Origin: Oligoflexia bacterium
GTDB taxonomy: Bacteria > Bdellovibrionota > Bacteriovoracia > Bacteriovoracales > Bacteriovoracaceae
Length of the DNA: 64,000 bases
Reading direction: 5' to 3'
Assembly: GCA_015232355.1 (NCBI GenBank)
Contig: JADFZW010000006.1
Location: forward strand, 124,001-188,000
In this document: positions 31,705-41,100 of the stretch, in pieces
How positions within the stretch are numbered: position 1 is the first letter of the stretch
Layout: the number at the start of each line of letters is the position of its first letter
Translations under genes and position numbers: made by a program
The notes under the pieces: generated by a model
What the model saw: the letters and a program-made list of their open reading frames with translations, nothing else
The model's database searches: none
What the model was told of the DNA's origin: nothing

Positions 31705-32241
31705 TTACTCCGCTAAAATTTTTTCCATATCTTTTTGAGTTTGCTGTAACTGTTTTTCAACCTCTTCTGGATTTTGCATACTCTTCAATCCATGCTGCTC
31801 TGGCCGATCAATGGAGTATGAAGCATTAATACTAGAAATGCTTCTGCCTGCTTTAGAATTACCATCTTTAAAATCTTTATTAAAGAATTTACTCGAATAT
31901 ATTTTTTCTCTAGATATTACACCTCCTCTGAAAAACATCCCCTCGGCCCTTTCAGTTACTTTTGAAATATCACTATTACTCATTTTAGAAATTTCATCCT
32001 TAATTTTTTTTGCTTCCTTTGCGCTAATTTTATCATTAGCAACTAATTGATCCAATGTTTTAAATAAATCCGATTTACTTAAATTAATATTATTTAATGA
32101 ATTTGCCTTTGATGAATCACTAGCAATTCCATCATAGATATTTACTCTAATGCTTTTAATACTGTGGCCATAAATAAAATAAAACGCATTAAACAGGGTA
32201 AAGAGCAAAATAATAATAATAATCTTATTTACTCTATTCAT
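31705..32241 (-). CDS. Small membrane-anchored or exported protein
   Basis: A 178-residue protein with an N-terminal hydrophobic segment (residues ~7-25, FYFIYG), either anchor or uncleaved signal. The rest is hydrophilic and helical (DKISAKEAKKIKDEISKM) with a predicted coiled-coil C-terminus (EEVEKQLQQTQKDMEKIL). No family is recognised. It is 8 nt upstream of the FAD oxidoreductase and probably co-transcribed with it. Confidence 0.6.
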   Translation of the reverse strand: MNRVNKIIIIILLFTLFNAFYFIYGHSIKSIRVNIYDGIASDSSKANSLNNINLSKSDLFKTLDQLVANDKISAKEAKKIKDEISKMSNSDISKVTERAEGMFFRGGVISREKIYSSKFFNKDFKDGNSKAGRSISSINASYSIDRPEQHGLKSMQNPEEVEKQLQQTQKDMEKILAE

Positions 32242-32506
32242 AAATTATCTCCCCAACACAAATAAGAAAACATCAACAGATACAAACCATACTTATCTGG
32301 TCGGAATAGAAGTTTATTTCTTTAGGTAAACTTTCAGGTTCCTTAAAAGCGAACAATCGAAAGATTGAGTACGAGGAGATTCCAAATATATTATTTAGAT
32401 ACTCATTATATAATTATTCTTCTTTTTTTTATATTTTAATTGGTTTAAATAAAGAATCGCGATAATTTACTCAACTTTCAAAAAAATTTATTAAGGAGAT
32501 TAATCT

Positions 32507-33256
32507 ATGAAAAGAAAAAAATCGCATTCAACTTTGCTATCTTTATTATCATTATCCATATTCACATTGTTAACATTATTGCTCTCTCTTTCGTTTAATG
32601 TTTTTGCATCAGTAACCGAATCAGTACCCGCCAATAATTATGGCAATATCCAATTTAAACCAGGTTCTGTTTCTTATTATGATAATGGTCAACTTGAGGG
32701 TGGAACAGTTGATAGCGACAACGCTTCAATAAACGGATTACCATTGCTTAAAGGCCACGAACTTGAATTTTATGAGAATGGACAAGTAGCGGTTGCATAT
32801 ATTGCTGCTGACACTAGTATCGCTGGATTTTTATTCAAAAAATTTGTTTATGAAGAAAATATCGATAATGATGAGTGTTGTGAAAGAGGTAGAATAATTT
32901 TTCATGAAAATGGTTCGGTGAGAAGTGGTTACATCAAAGAGGATGGCATTACAATTGATGGCATAAGGGTGAAGGGTAATACAAAAGGTTTACCTTTAAG
33001 TCTCGCATCTGATGGCACCTTTAGAAGTGGTCATGTTGAAAGGGAATACTTTAAGAGAGGTGATAAACTTATTGCATGTACTGGTCACACATCTCTTGAT
33101 GATGATAAAGAACTTAGATCCTGCACTTTGGACGATGATATTACGATAGATGGAGAGAGATTAAAAAGAGGAACTAAAATACATTTTGAGAACAATGGAA
33201 AGATATATTCTCATAGCGGTAACTGTCAGGCTGCCGTTCCCCATAGAACATATTAA
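32507..33256 (+). CDS. Secreted MORN-like repeat protein
   Basis: A 249-residue protein with a strong ribosome site (AAGGAG, 7 nt) and a long Leu/Ser-rich signal peptide ending VFAS. The mature protein has about five imperfect units of the form strand, Y/H-D/E-N-G, strand with a following GxI/GxV (VSYYDNGQLEGGTV, LEFYENGQVAVAYI, IIFHENGSVRSGYI, SDGTFRSGHV, IHFENNGKIYSHS). This matches the MORN/YwqK type of beta-hairpin repeat. Similar proteins are often surface-exposed or toxin-immunity related; a role cannot be fixed. It is flanked by non-coding DNA and appears monocistronic. Confidence 0.65.
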   Translation: MKRKKSHSTLLSLLSLSIFTLLTLLLSLSFNVFASVTESVPANNYGNIQFKPGSVSYYDNGQLEGGTVDSDNASINGLPLLKGHELEFYENGQVAVAYIAADTSIAGFLFKKFVYEENIDNDECCERGRIIFHENGSVRSGYIKEDGITIDGIRVKGNTKGLPLSLASDGTFRSGHVEREYFKRGDKLIACTGHTSLDDDKELRSCTLDDDITIDGERLKRGTKIHFENNGKIYSHSGNCQAAVPHRTY

Positions 33257-33287
33257 AAACTACAAATTAACATTTTAATCTTAATTC

Positions 33288-33791
33288 TTAAGCAAAATTA
33301 AAATTGACGTATTCACCTAGTGAGCGTGATTTGCGAGCATCGTAATTTGTAATCTCATCTCGTTCAGCTTCTTCCTTACATTGAATACACATATCTGCAG
33401 TAGGGCGTGCGAGCAATCTTGAATAAGCAATCGGACCACCACAATCCTTACAGAGTCCATATTCATTATTTTCCATTCTCTTCAATGCTTCATCAATTTT
33501 TTTCTCAAATAAATTTTCTCGCGTACGAAAACGTAGTCTCTGAAAATTAGAGAGATCAGCATTCGCATGATCTACATCATCGCTTCTCTCCTCAGACTCT
33601 AAGTTAAACTCTTCTGTTATACAATTCTTGAAAACAAGATTTTGTTTTTGTTGCTCCAACATCCCTCTTAACATTGCTATCTGATGCGCAGTCAAGCACT
33701 CTTGTGAAACAGATGAATGTTTTGAATGTAGATGATGATGCCGAAATGAATTAGAAAGAGTGCTTCGTTCTTGATCAAACAATGCTTTCAT
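33288..33791 (-). CDS. dksA: DksA/TraR-family zinc-finger regulator
   Basis: The ATG at 33791 has an excellent ribosome site (TGGAGGG, about 9 nt); this gives 167 residues. An in-frame ATG at 33851, also preceded by AAGGA, would add 20 residues with a CSLC pair. The core is DksA-like: coiled-coil segments (LTAHQIAMLRGMLEQQKQNL; ENLFEKKIDEALKRMENNEYG) and a C4 zinc finger (CKDCG...MCIQC) with the ARPTADMC motif. DksA binds RNA polymerase with ppGpp to control stable RNA and stress genes. The acidic coiled-coil tip (DDVDHANAD) aligns with the functional Asp tip. A His-rich stretch (HHHLH) sits near the N-terminus. Confidence 0.85.
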   Translation of the reverse strand: MKALFDQERSTLSNSFRHHHLHSKHSSVSQECLTAHQIAMLRGMLEQQKQNLVFKNCITEEFNLESEERSDDVDHANADLSNFQRLRFRTRENLFEKKIDEALKRMENNEYGLCKDCGGPIAYSRLLARPTADMCIQCKEEAERDEITNYDARKSRSLGEYVNFNFA

Positions 33792-33851
33792 TAAAAAATC
33801 CCTCCATTGTACTTTTCCCCAATTGCGCTCACAGAGAGAACACGACCACAT

Positions 33852-34187
33852 AATTGATGCTTCCTTACTTATTTACTTACTTACTTAGAAAATTAGTAAT
33901 TAATCATCAACTAACACAAGACCGAATCTTATCTGCAATTACAATTGCAATTGCAAAAATTGTAAATTAAAATAAGACAAAAAAGTAATTTAAAAAAATT
34001 CCCCGATATTTAAATTAATACAGATTAAATCAGATATTTATTATTTAAGCAATTAAAAATTACTCATATTTTTTTTCTTTATACTTTATTATGAGACAAT
34101 TATAGGATAAAAATTTTTAAAATAAAAAAATAAGAAAGAAATAGAAAATATTTGGAATTATCTAGAATTTGGATTATAAGAAATTAT
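33852..34187. other. AT-rich divergent intergenic region
   Basis: This 336-nt stretch lies between dksA and the divergent kinase-like gene. It contains a TTAC tandem repeat (33868-33888), a short palindrome TGCAATTACAATTGCAATTGCA near 33935-33956, and otherwise A/T tracts. It should hold both promoters. No RNA gene was recognised. Confidence 0.4.
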
Positions 34188-34979
34188 ATGAAAAAAAATG
34201 ATTCAAAAGATTCAAGTGTAGAGCAGCAAAATACAGATACAAACACAAACGCTGAAATTACAGATGTAAAAAATACTTCGAGTGATATTGATAATATTAC
34301 TAGCACTAACAACACTAACAACACTAACAACATCACTCAAAAAGTTAAACTTCCCTCTCGACACAATTTACAATTAGGCCGACGTCTCTTTCATCTTGTT
34401 AATGGTGCAACTATCGCCACAATGTATAACCTATTCTGGGAACACAGTCAGGTTGTCTATATAATCGGTCTTGGAGCTTCTCTTATTTATATTGCTGAAC
34501 AAATTCGTTTAGCTTATCCAGATTTTGCAAGTAAGCTTAGTTGGTTTAGTAATTTTTTATTAAGAGCAGAAGAGGAATTGAAAGAATCGGCGGCCATTCC
34601 CTATGCAATGGCATTACTGCTCACTATAATAAGCTTTCCTAAAACAGTGGCAATAATTGCAATCTATACACTCTCTATATCTGATCCACTCTCTGCAATC
34701 ATTGGCATAACCTATGGTAAGAAAAAACTAGCTAAAAATAAAAGCTTAGAGGGTTCTTCTGCTTTTTTTATCTCAACTTTTGCCATTTGCTTTTTAGTAC
34801 TAATAACATCCGTTAGCAGTGCACACTTGCTAGCAATTTTTAAAGCATCTTTTTTGATCGCATTTATTGTTTCTGCTTTTGAATTAATACCACTACGATT
34901 AGATGACAATCTAACTATCCCTCTCTTTACTGCTGTTGTCAGTTGGCCGATTTTACGTTTTGTAGGAATTCCTCTCTAG
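34188..34979 (+). CDS. Dolichol/phytol/diacylglycerol kinase-type integral membrane protein
   Basis: The ATG at 34188 is used; a TTG at 34152 is the only upstream alternative. The first ~65 residues are hydrophilic with Thr-Asn-Asn repeats from a microsatellite. The rest has about six membrane segments and the signature of the SEC59/DGK1/VTE5 CTP-dependent lipid kinase family: GRRLFHLVNG, then ISDPLSAIIGITYGKKK and SLEGSSAFF. Members phosphorylate a lipid alcohol (dolichol, phytol or diacylglycerol) using CTP. The substrate here is unknown; recycling of a lipid carrier or phospholipid precursors is likely. It converges with the ABC permease gene (10-nt gap). Confidence 0.75.
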   Translation: MKKNDSKDSSVEQQNTDTNTNAEITDVKNTSSDIDNITSTNNTNNTNNITQKVKLPSRHNLQLGRRLFHLVNGATIATMYNLFWEHSQVVYIIGLGASLIYIAEQIRLAYPDFASKLSWFSNFLLRAEEELKESAAIPYAMALLLTIISFPKTVAIIAIYTLSISDPLSAIIGITYGKKKLAKNKSLEGSSAFFISTFAICFLVLITSVSSAHLLAIFKASFLIAFIVSAFELIPLRLDDNLTIPLFTAVVSWPILRFVGIPL

Positions 34980-34989
34980 CAAATAACAA

Positions 34990-36936
34990 TTACAGATTAC
35001 GACCAAGTTCCTTTGCACACTTAGGAAGTGGGAGATTCATCACTGGACATTGGACAAAATATTTTAAAAGATGATGCTTGTCTTGTAATACCAAATTTCT
35101 AAAACAAAGATTTAACTTCAAAATATCAGTGCTAGAATTAAATTCACCTTCACTAATACTTTTTTTAATTTTTACACATTCTAATTCTTTAATTGGAATT
35201 GCTTTCAAACTTTTTTTATTAATAAAGATATCGAACAACTCATATTGATTAAAATCATTTCTGTTAATCATAGAGATGGCATACTTAAGATATCGGTATA
35301 ATCCGAAAGGAGCATTTTTCATTAAATTTAACAAATCTGCATTAAGTGAATTGTCTCCATAAATAATACTTAAGATTATACCCACCAATTGATAAGTATC
35401 TCTTGTATCTCTCAAATATTTTGCAACCTCTGATTTGGAAAAATTTCTATTCACTAATTTTGAAACAACATAAAGAGTGTAAGGATAACTAGAAGCATCT
35501 CCTCTATTTAATTCATCTAATTTACTTAAAATAATCTCTACATCTTGATCCGAAAAAATCACCCCATCAAATAACTCTAAAGTTAAATAAAATGATACCC
35601 ATTCATTTTTATTTTCGATAAATTTCTTTATTCCAATTTTATTAATTATCTCATCCTTATTATTTATAAAATATCGATAATTAATTATACGATTAAAATT
35701 ATCCTTCGATAAATTTCCAGCTAATAACTTTACTATGTCATTTCCTGGAATCTCTGGCCCAAAGTTACCAAGATAACTTATTTGTGCCATAATCTCATCT
35801 GGATCACTATTCATATTTTTTATGCTTCTATAAGATAGGATGTAACTGAAAGCAAAAAGTGAAAAGATAATAGTAAAAAATATAGAATTTAAATATAACT
35901 TAAATTTTTTCTTATTTATTTTTAAAACACTAAAATTATTATTAACTGTCAATATAACAACAAAGTTAGAAAAGATAAATAACACAAAAATTGGAGCTGA
36001 AGTATAATCTCTAAAAATAAATAAAACGAAGATAAAAGTAATGGCCACTAAAACCGAAAAATATTTTTTAATTAAAAAATCCACAAAATAATTAAATAAA
36101 TAAATAATCTCTGCTGAAATTCCTTTGTTTCCTATACCTCTATGTAAAATTTTATCTTTTGATGATTGTTGAGCAATACTTACTACTGATGTTGGCAAAC
36201 ATGCAAACAGCAATATCAATAGCGAAATTATTGCTATCCAATGTCCTAAGCTATCGCCTTGTTGAACATTAAATTCTACTACTCGTTTAGCTTTTATCAC
36301 CTCTGTTTTAATCATTTTTTTAAATTTATTTTTATCACGAAAATTAACATCTCCATTGTCCTTTTCTGATCCATGAGCTTTTATACTACCATCTACACTG
36401 CTTGCCACATTAACATTATTATCAAACACGCTCACTGTAGTATTAGTATGCGCAGAAGATGAAGAAGATGAAGAAGATGAAGAAGATGCAGAAGATGCAG
36501 AAGATGCAGAAGATATACTAGATATACTAGGTGTACTAGGTGTACTAGGTGTAGCGTTACTCATAGTAGTATGAATATTATTTTTAATTAAAACCATCTT
36601 AGTTGCAAAAGGAATAGCAACTATTAAAATAGCAAAAAATATACTTCCGAAAATAAAGTTTACTATTCGCAATTTCACATAGTACAAAAATATCTGGAAT
36701 TTCTTTAATGGTGTTAGTAGCAACCAATTTAAGTTATTAGAGTATGTTATTCCCCAAGACATAAATATCACGAAATATATAAATCCAAATGAAAGCATCA
36801 CCATCTGAATATCTTCCATTTGAAAATCTTCAGGGAACAACATAATCCAAGCAGTATAGATTATTAAAAAAACTAGAGTAATAATCGCCTGAACACCTAA
36901 AAATCGAAAGGAAAAAAGGTATATCATGTTACGCAA
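34990..36936 (-). CDS. ABC transporter permease-like membrane protein with large serine tract
   Basis: The start is a TTG at 36936 with AGGAG 8 nt upstream, overlapping the end of the ATPase gene by 8 nt; an upstream TTG/ATG pair (36981/36978) has no ribosome site. The N-terminal half has about six membrane segments (QAIITLVFLIIYTAWIML, IFGSIFFAILIVAIPFA, WIAIISLLILLFACLPTS). A loop between segments holds a Ser/Ala low-complexity tract. The C-terminal ~280 residues are soluble and helical. Directly downstream of an ABC ATPase, it is the probable membrane partner, perhaps an ABC-2 type exporter. The long helical tail (HEAT-like in appearance) is unusual for that family. Confidence 0.7.
   Translation of the reverse strand: MRNMIYLFSFRFLGVQAIITLVFLIIYTAWIMLFPEDFQMEDIQMVMLSFGFIYFVIFMSWGITYSNNLNWLLLTPLKKFQIFLYYVKLRIVNFIFGSIFFAILIVAIPFATKMVLIKNNIHTTMSNATPSTPSTPSISSISSASSASSASSSSSSSSSSSAHTNTTVSVFDNNVNVASSVDGSIKAHGSEKDNGDVNFRDKNKFKKMIKTEVIKAKRVVEFNVQQGDSLGHWIAIISLLILLFACLPTSVVSIAQQSSKDKILHRGIGNKGISAEIIYLFNYFVDFLIKKYFSVLVAITFIFVLFIFRDYTSAPIFVLFIFSNFVVILTVNNNFSVLKINKKKFKLYLNSIFFTIIFSLFAFSYILSYRSIKNMNSDPDEIMAQISYLGNFGPEIPGNDIVKLLAGNLSKDNFNRIINYRYFINNKDEIINKIGIKKFIENKNEWVSFYLTLELFDGVIFSDQDVEIILSKLDELNRGDASSYPYTLYVVSKLVNRNFSKSEVAKYLRDTRDTYQLVGIILSIIYGDNSLNADLLNLMKNAPFGLYRYLKYAISMINRNDFNQYELFDIFINKKSLKAIPIKELECVKIKKSISEGEFNSSTDILKLNLCFRNLVLQDKHHLLKYFVQCPVMNLPLPKCAKELGRNL
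36453..36553. repeat. Compound microsatellite in the ABC permease gene
   Basis: GAAGAT/GAAGATGCA units followed by ATACTAG and GTACTAGGT units encode the Ser/Ala-rich and Thr-Pro-Ser stretches of a loop. The unit lengths keep the frame. Confidence 0.85.
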
Positions 36937-37942
36937 TTTTTTTATCTCCTGTTTTGATAAAATAAATAAATATTTCATCAATGGTTGCAGATCTTCTATC
37001 TAAAAACTCATGAGGAATATCAAATTGATGAGCGATACTCGCAGGAAGAATGAAAGATGAAGATCCATCACTATTTTGTCCACTCCAAAAACAGCCAGGA
37101 TGAGTGAATATATAGTGTAAATTAGGTTCTTTAGTACGTAACTTTACAAATTTATATGGAATCTCTTTGACTCGCTCATTTAGTTGAATCTCCCCTCTAT
37201 CCAAAATAATAACTCTATCAACTACAAATTGAATTTCACTTATTATATTAGTTGTTATAAAAACTGTTCCTCCAGAAGTGGTAAACTTTTTTAACAACTC
37301 CATAAAAAATTTACGTGCATAAATATCAAGAACAGCGGTAATTTCATCAATAAGTAGTATTTCAGGTTTTATCGCCAAGGCAGCTATCAATGCTGCCTGC
37401 ATCTTTTGCCCCCTTGAGTATTGAGAAAAAGCACGATCAAGTGATAGTCCGCGCTCTTTCATGGTTTTACAAAAAAAATCATCATCCCAGTTATTGAAAA
37501 AAGCAGAATATCTTTTAAAAAAATTTCCCACCGTTATTGGAACATCATAGTTAATCTTTTCAGTTACTAGACCAATTTTATTTTTTAAAGGACCTAGATC
37601 ATCTTTAATGTTAAATCCTAAAATCTCTCCCTCTCCCTGCTCAAATGATTCTTGGCCCATCAAAATATTTAAAAGTGTTGATTTCCCTACACCGTTTTCT
37701 CCTAGTAGAGAACAAAATGTTCCTCTCTCCAATTCAAAATTAATATTTTGTAAAATAAAATTACCTTGATACTCTTTGGCCAATCTTCTGACTTTAAGAA
37801 CTTTTTCTTTGACATTTTTAACTGTACTTTCACTATCAGCATTTACAGTAGCATTTGTACTATTGCTATTGTCATTATTGGTGTTACTATTGTTCGTCGT
37901 ATTTCTATCATTTTCATTATCATTAATATTATTTTCACTCAT
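36929..37942 (-). CDS. ABC transporter ATP-binding protein
   Basis: The ATG at 37942 has GAGG 8 nt upstream and is preferred to one at 37975. About 45 residues of Asn/Asp/Thr-rich low complexity precede the nucleotide-binding domain. That domain has Walker A GENGVGKST, Q-loop region VTEKINYD, a signature YSRGQKMQ (family LSGGQ) and Walker B ILLIDEI. A C-terminal ~70-residue extension follows. The order of domains matches exporters with ABC-2 permeases, and the overlapping permease gene downstream supports that. The ABC signature lacks the usual first Leu-Ser-Gly, as in some such exporters. Confidence 0.85.
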   Translation of the reverse strand: MSENNINDNENDRNTTNNSNTNNDNSNSTNATVNADSESTVKNVKEKVLKVRRLAKEYQGNFILQNINFELERGTFCSLLGENGVGKSTLLNILMGQESFEQGEGEILGFNIKDDLGPLKNKIGLVTEKINYDVPITVGNFFKRYSAFFNNWDDDFFCKTMKERGLSLDRAFSQYSRGQKMQAALIAALAIKPEILLIDEITAVLDIYARKFFMELLKKFTTSGGTVFITTNIISEIQFVVDRVIILDRGEIQLNERVKEIPYKFVKLRTKEPNLHYIFTHPGCFWSGQNSDGSSSFILPASIAHQFDIPHEFLDRRSATIDEIFIYFIKTGDKKIA

Positions 37943-38058
37943 AATTAACCCTCGATTTAAATCCACAATAATCATATCGACAACATTGTAGATAATATTG
38001 AGAAAAAAATTATTGCAAAATTACCGACTATAACAGTAGGTCTTTTTGGTCTTTTTTG

Positions 38059-38109
38059 GTGCCAGTACACCTTTTGAGTCGCGATGTAACTCAAAAAGTG
38101 TGCTGGCAC
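38059..38109. repeat. 51-bp near-perfect palindrome after the LamG lipoprotein gene
   Basis: Arms of about 21 bp start GTGCCAGTACACC and end GTGTGCTGGCAC around a CGCGATGTA loop. It begins at the stop codon of the LamG gene. In the minus direction no T-run follows, so it is not a standard intrinsic terminator. Its termini (GTGCCA...TGGCAC) are like those of the dispersed 67-bp repeat, though the inner sequence differs. Confidence 0.7.
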
Positions 38110-41100
38110 TACTGACAAATATTTGTGTTATATCGCCACTTCTCGGCCTTACACATTTGTTCAATCTCTTTAGGATGAAGAGCGCGGTTGTATGCTTTGA
38201 AAATTCCAATATCACCGGTGCAACCATTGTCCACTGATAAACCACTGTTACCTATACTGTATGTATCTGTTCCAGCACCAGCACCGCTATAATCCCAAGC
38301 ACTGGTCGCATAACCAGCACTTGCTACTTCTTGTCCATTTAAAAAGATTCTATTTTTACTACCACTTATATTCTTATTAAATATAAATGCCAGATGTTGC
38401 CAATCATTTGGTGTTTGCTCTACAGATGCTACCGCTGTATAAACTGGAGTACCATCACTCTTATTCAATTGCATTCTCAATTTATTAAATTCATTTAATT
38501 GCATAAATGCTCCTCCCTCTGCCCCACCACCAGGATCAATAGATACTCTGCTAACTAGATTACAAATACTAACGGCCGCAGAACCCTTATACCATAAAAC
38601 ATAAGTTCCTTCTGGAGTTCCATCTATACCTGTTGGAAGTATATTTACATAGTCGCTGTTATTAGCAAAATTCAATTTGTAAAAAGAGGAACCTACCGTA
38701 CTATTTCCAGCAAAGCTTGCCACTGAAATAGCAGGATCTGCTCTGTTTGACATATTTGTGTTTGTATCTTTATAGTTCCAAGCAGAGAGATCACTAAAAG
38801 AAGTTAGTACTGGAGCTGCACCTGAACCTGGTAGCAATTTATTTTTAGCATTGGCAGCGTCTAGATGAAGTATTAATCCTAGCGTGCTAGTTTTTTCTAA
38901 ATTTACTTCTCTAAATCTATCAGCAGTGGCATAGAAATTTTGTTTGATCTGTTGACTTGATAATGGTGTATTATACAAAACAAGAGATGAGATATCTCCA
39001 TTAAAAAATTCTGGAGTTCCTGAAGGATTGCCACCTATAAAATCTAATGCTGTTGGTGTACCAAATGCTATAGTTGCATCTACTGCTGCTACCTCTGAAC
39101 AAAAATCACCATTCAAATACAGTTTAATTTTAGACATATTTTTTACTGCTACAACATTATACCACTTGTATGACTGAATAGTGGTTGCACAAGTTGCTAC
39201 TACCTCAGTGCTTTCATTTGTATTCATTCTAAATTCGAAATCTGCATCTTCATTAATTTCTAAGGATACTCCTAAGTTAGCAGTATCTCCTCTCTGAAAA
39301 ATAACCATTGCAGTTCCTGCCGCTGGCGCCTCTGTTGGACGTACCCAAGCACCAATAGTCATTGCTCTCTCAAAACCAGGAGTAGGATGCAACCCAATTA
39401 AAACTATCTGATCATCTATTCCATCTAAATGATAGCGAAATGGATTTGGAGATGTACCTGGTGTTCCTGATAATCCACTTCCATGTTGGCCATCGATATC
39501 ACAATTGGCAGAAGCAGGAGCAGGAGTACTAGTTGAAGTTACAGGTGCAAAAGCTAAATTGTAAATTGAAGATATTCTGCAAGTTCCATTACTGCTTGTT
39601 GGTTGAGGTTGTACTCCATCAAGTGCAAAGAAAGCATCGTAGTGATAGATGAGATTTGATGATATATTGGATGTATTAATTGCTTGCTTTGGTTTAAATG
39701 ATCTAAAACGATTGACCGTTGATAAAAAATTATCTGATATGGTTGATGCTGAAGATTCGTTTGAATAAATTACAGAGGAGTTGATAGCACCACTAAAGAG
39801 ATTTCCATCAATACATTTTCCTAAAAAAATATTATCATCAGCATCTATATCTTGATTGGCGGCAATAGTTAAAGTAGAACTTATATTTGTTATCTCTACG
39901 CCATTTTTGAAAATTTTTAGTGTCGGTGTAGTTTTATTCCAAGTAAAGAATATAAAATACCAATAATTTTCTGTCATAGCATTGTTGTCAGTGATGGAAT
40001 AACGACCGACACCATTTGCAACATTAACAATTAATTTATTTGAACTGTTAACTCCCAAATACCACCCATTTCCATCATCCTCGCTATAATTTTTATTTGC
40101 TAAAATACATCTGGCAGTTCCTGCCGTTGGAGCTTTAAACCACACTCCAGCTGAAAATGTAGCTTGCAAGTCTGTATAACTTCCTTGCAAATCTATTCCT
40201 GCAACTGGAGTCATATAAGAAGCAGTAATCCCGCCTCCACCATATCCACTCGATACTAGAGTAGAATCTGCCTTCAAATCCACTAATGAAGTACTGGCCG
40301 TATTTTTACTTCCATCTGCTGACATATCTTTACTTCCACCAGCACCAGTGGGAGTGGCCAAAGCAAAATAACTATCTGTATATGAAAGCATATTACCTGA
40401 ACTAAGATTATCTCTGACTGTAATAAAAAATGAAGATGATACAGGCGTTGGTGTTTGTACTGGATGTCCATTAACATCGTAAGCACGGAAGGTGATCTTA
40501 TATGTTCCTCTTTGATTTATTGTTGGTCTCCAATTCCAAACGGCGCTCTTATTTGCCAAATCGTAAGTAGAAAAATATGTTTTTCCAATTATATAATTAC
40601 CAGAACTAGAATCGACCTCAATCATTGAATCTAAATCAGCACAGCTAGAATAAGAGTCAGCATAATTTGCATCAGTTGATTGCACACTCTTGTTCTCGTA
40701 ATAGCACTCGATAGAACGAAGATCACTATTACTCACAGTTATCGGATTAATAGTGATTAGTGATTCAGAGGTTTTAGGATCATTACTTCCTGTAATTGGA
40801 AATAAACTATTGGTTGTAGCATTTGTTACTACTGGATCAGTATAATATTTTATAGTCAAACTTTGAGAGGTAGAATTATTGCCAGCAAAATCATGGGCCC
40901 AACCAGCAGGGAAAACTATTGTTATGGGAGTACCGGCAGGATCACCTCCAACAGTAGTTGAAATTCCATAAACTCCAGTTGCAACTGGAGTTACACTGTT
41001 AAAAGTTAGTGAAGCTGCTGCTGGAGTATACTGAATATAAGTTAATGGATTAGGAGTAAAATAGCTTGTAGCAATTGGTTCCGGAGTTCCCGCACCAGAT

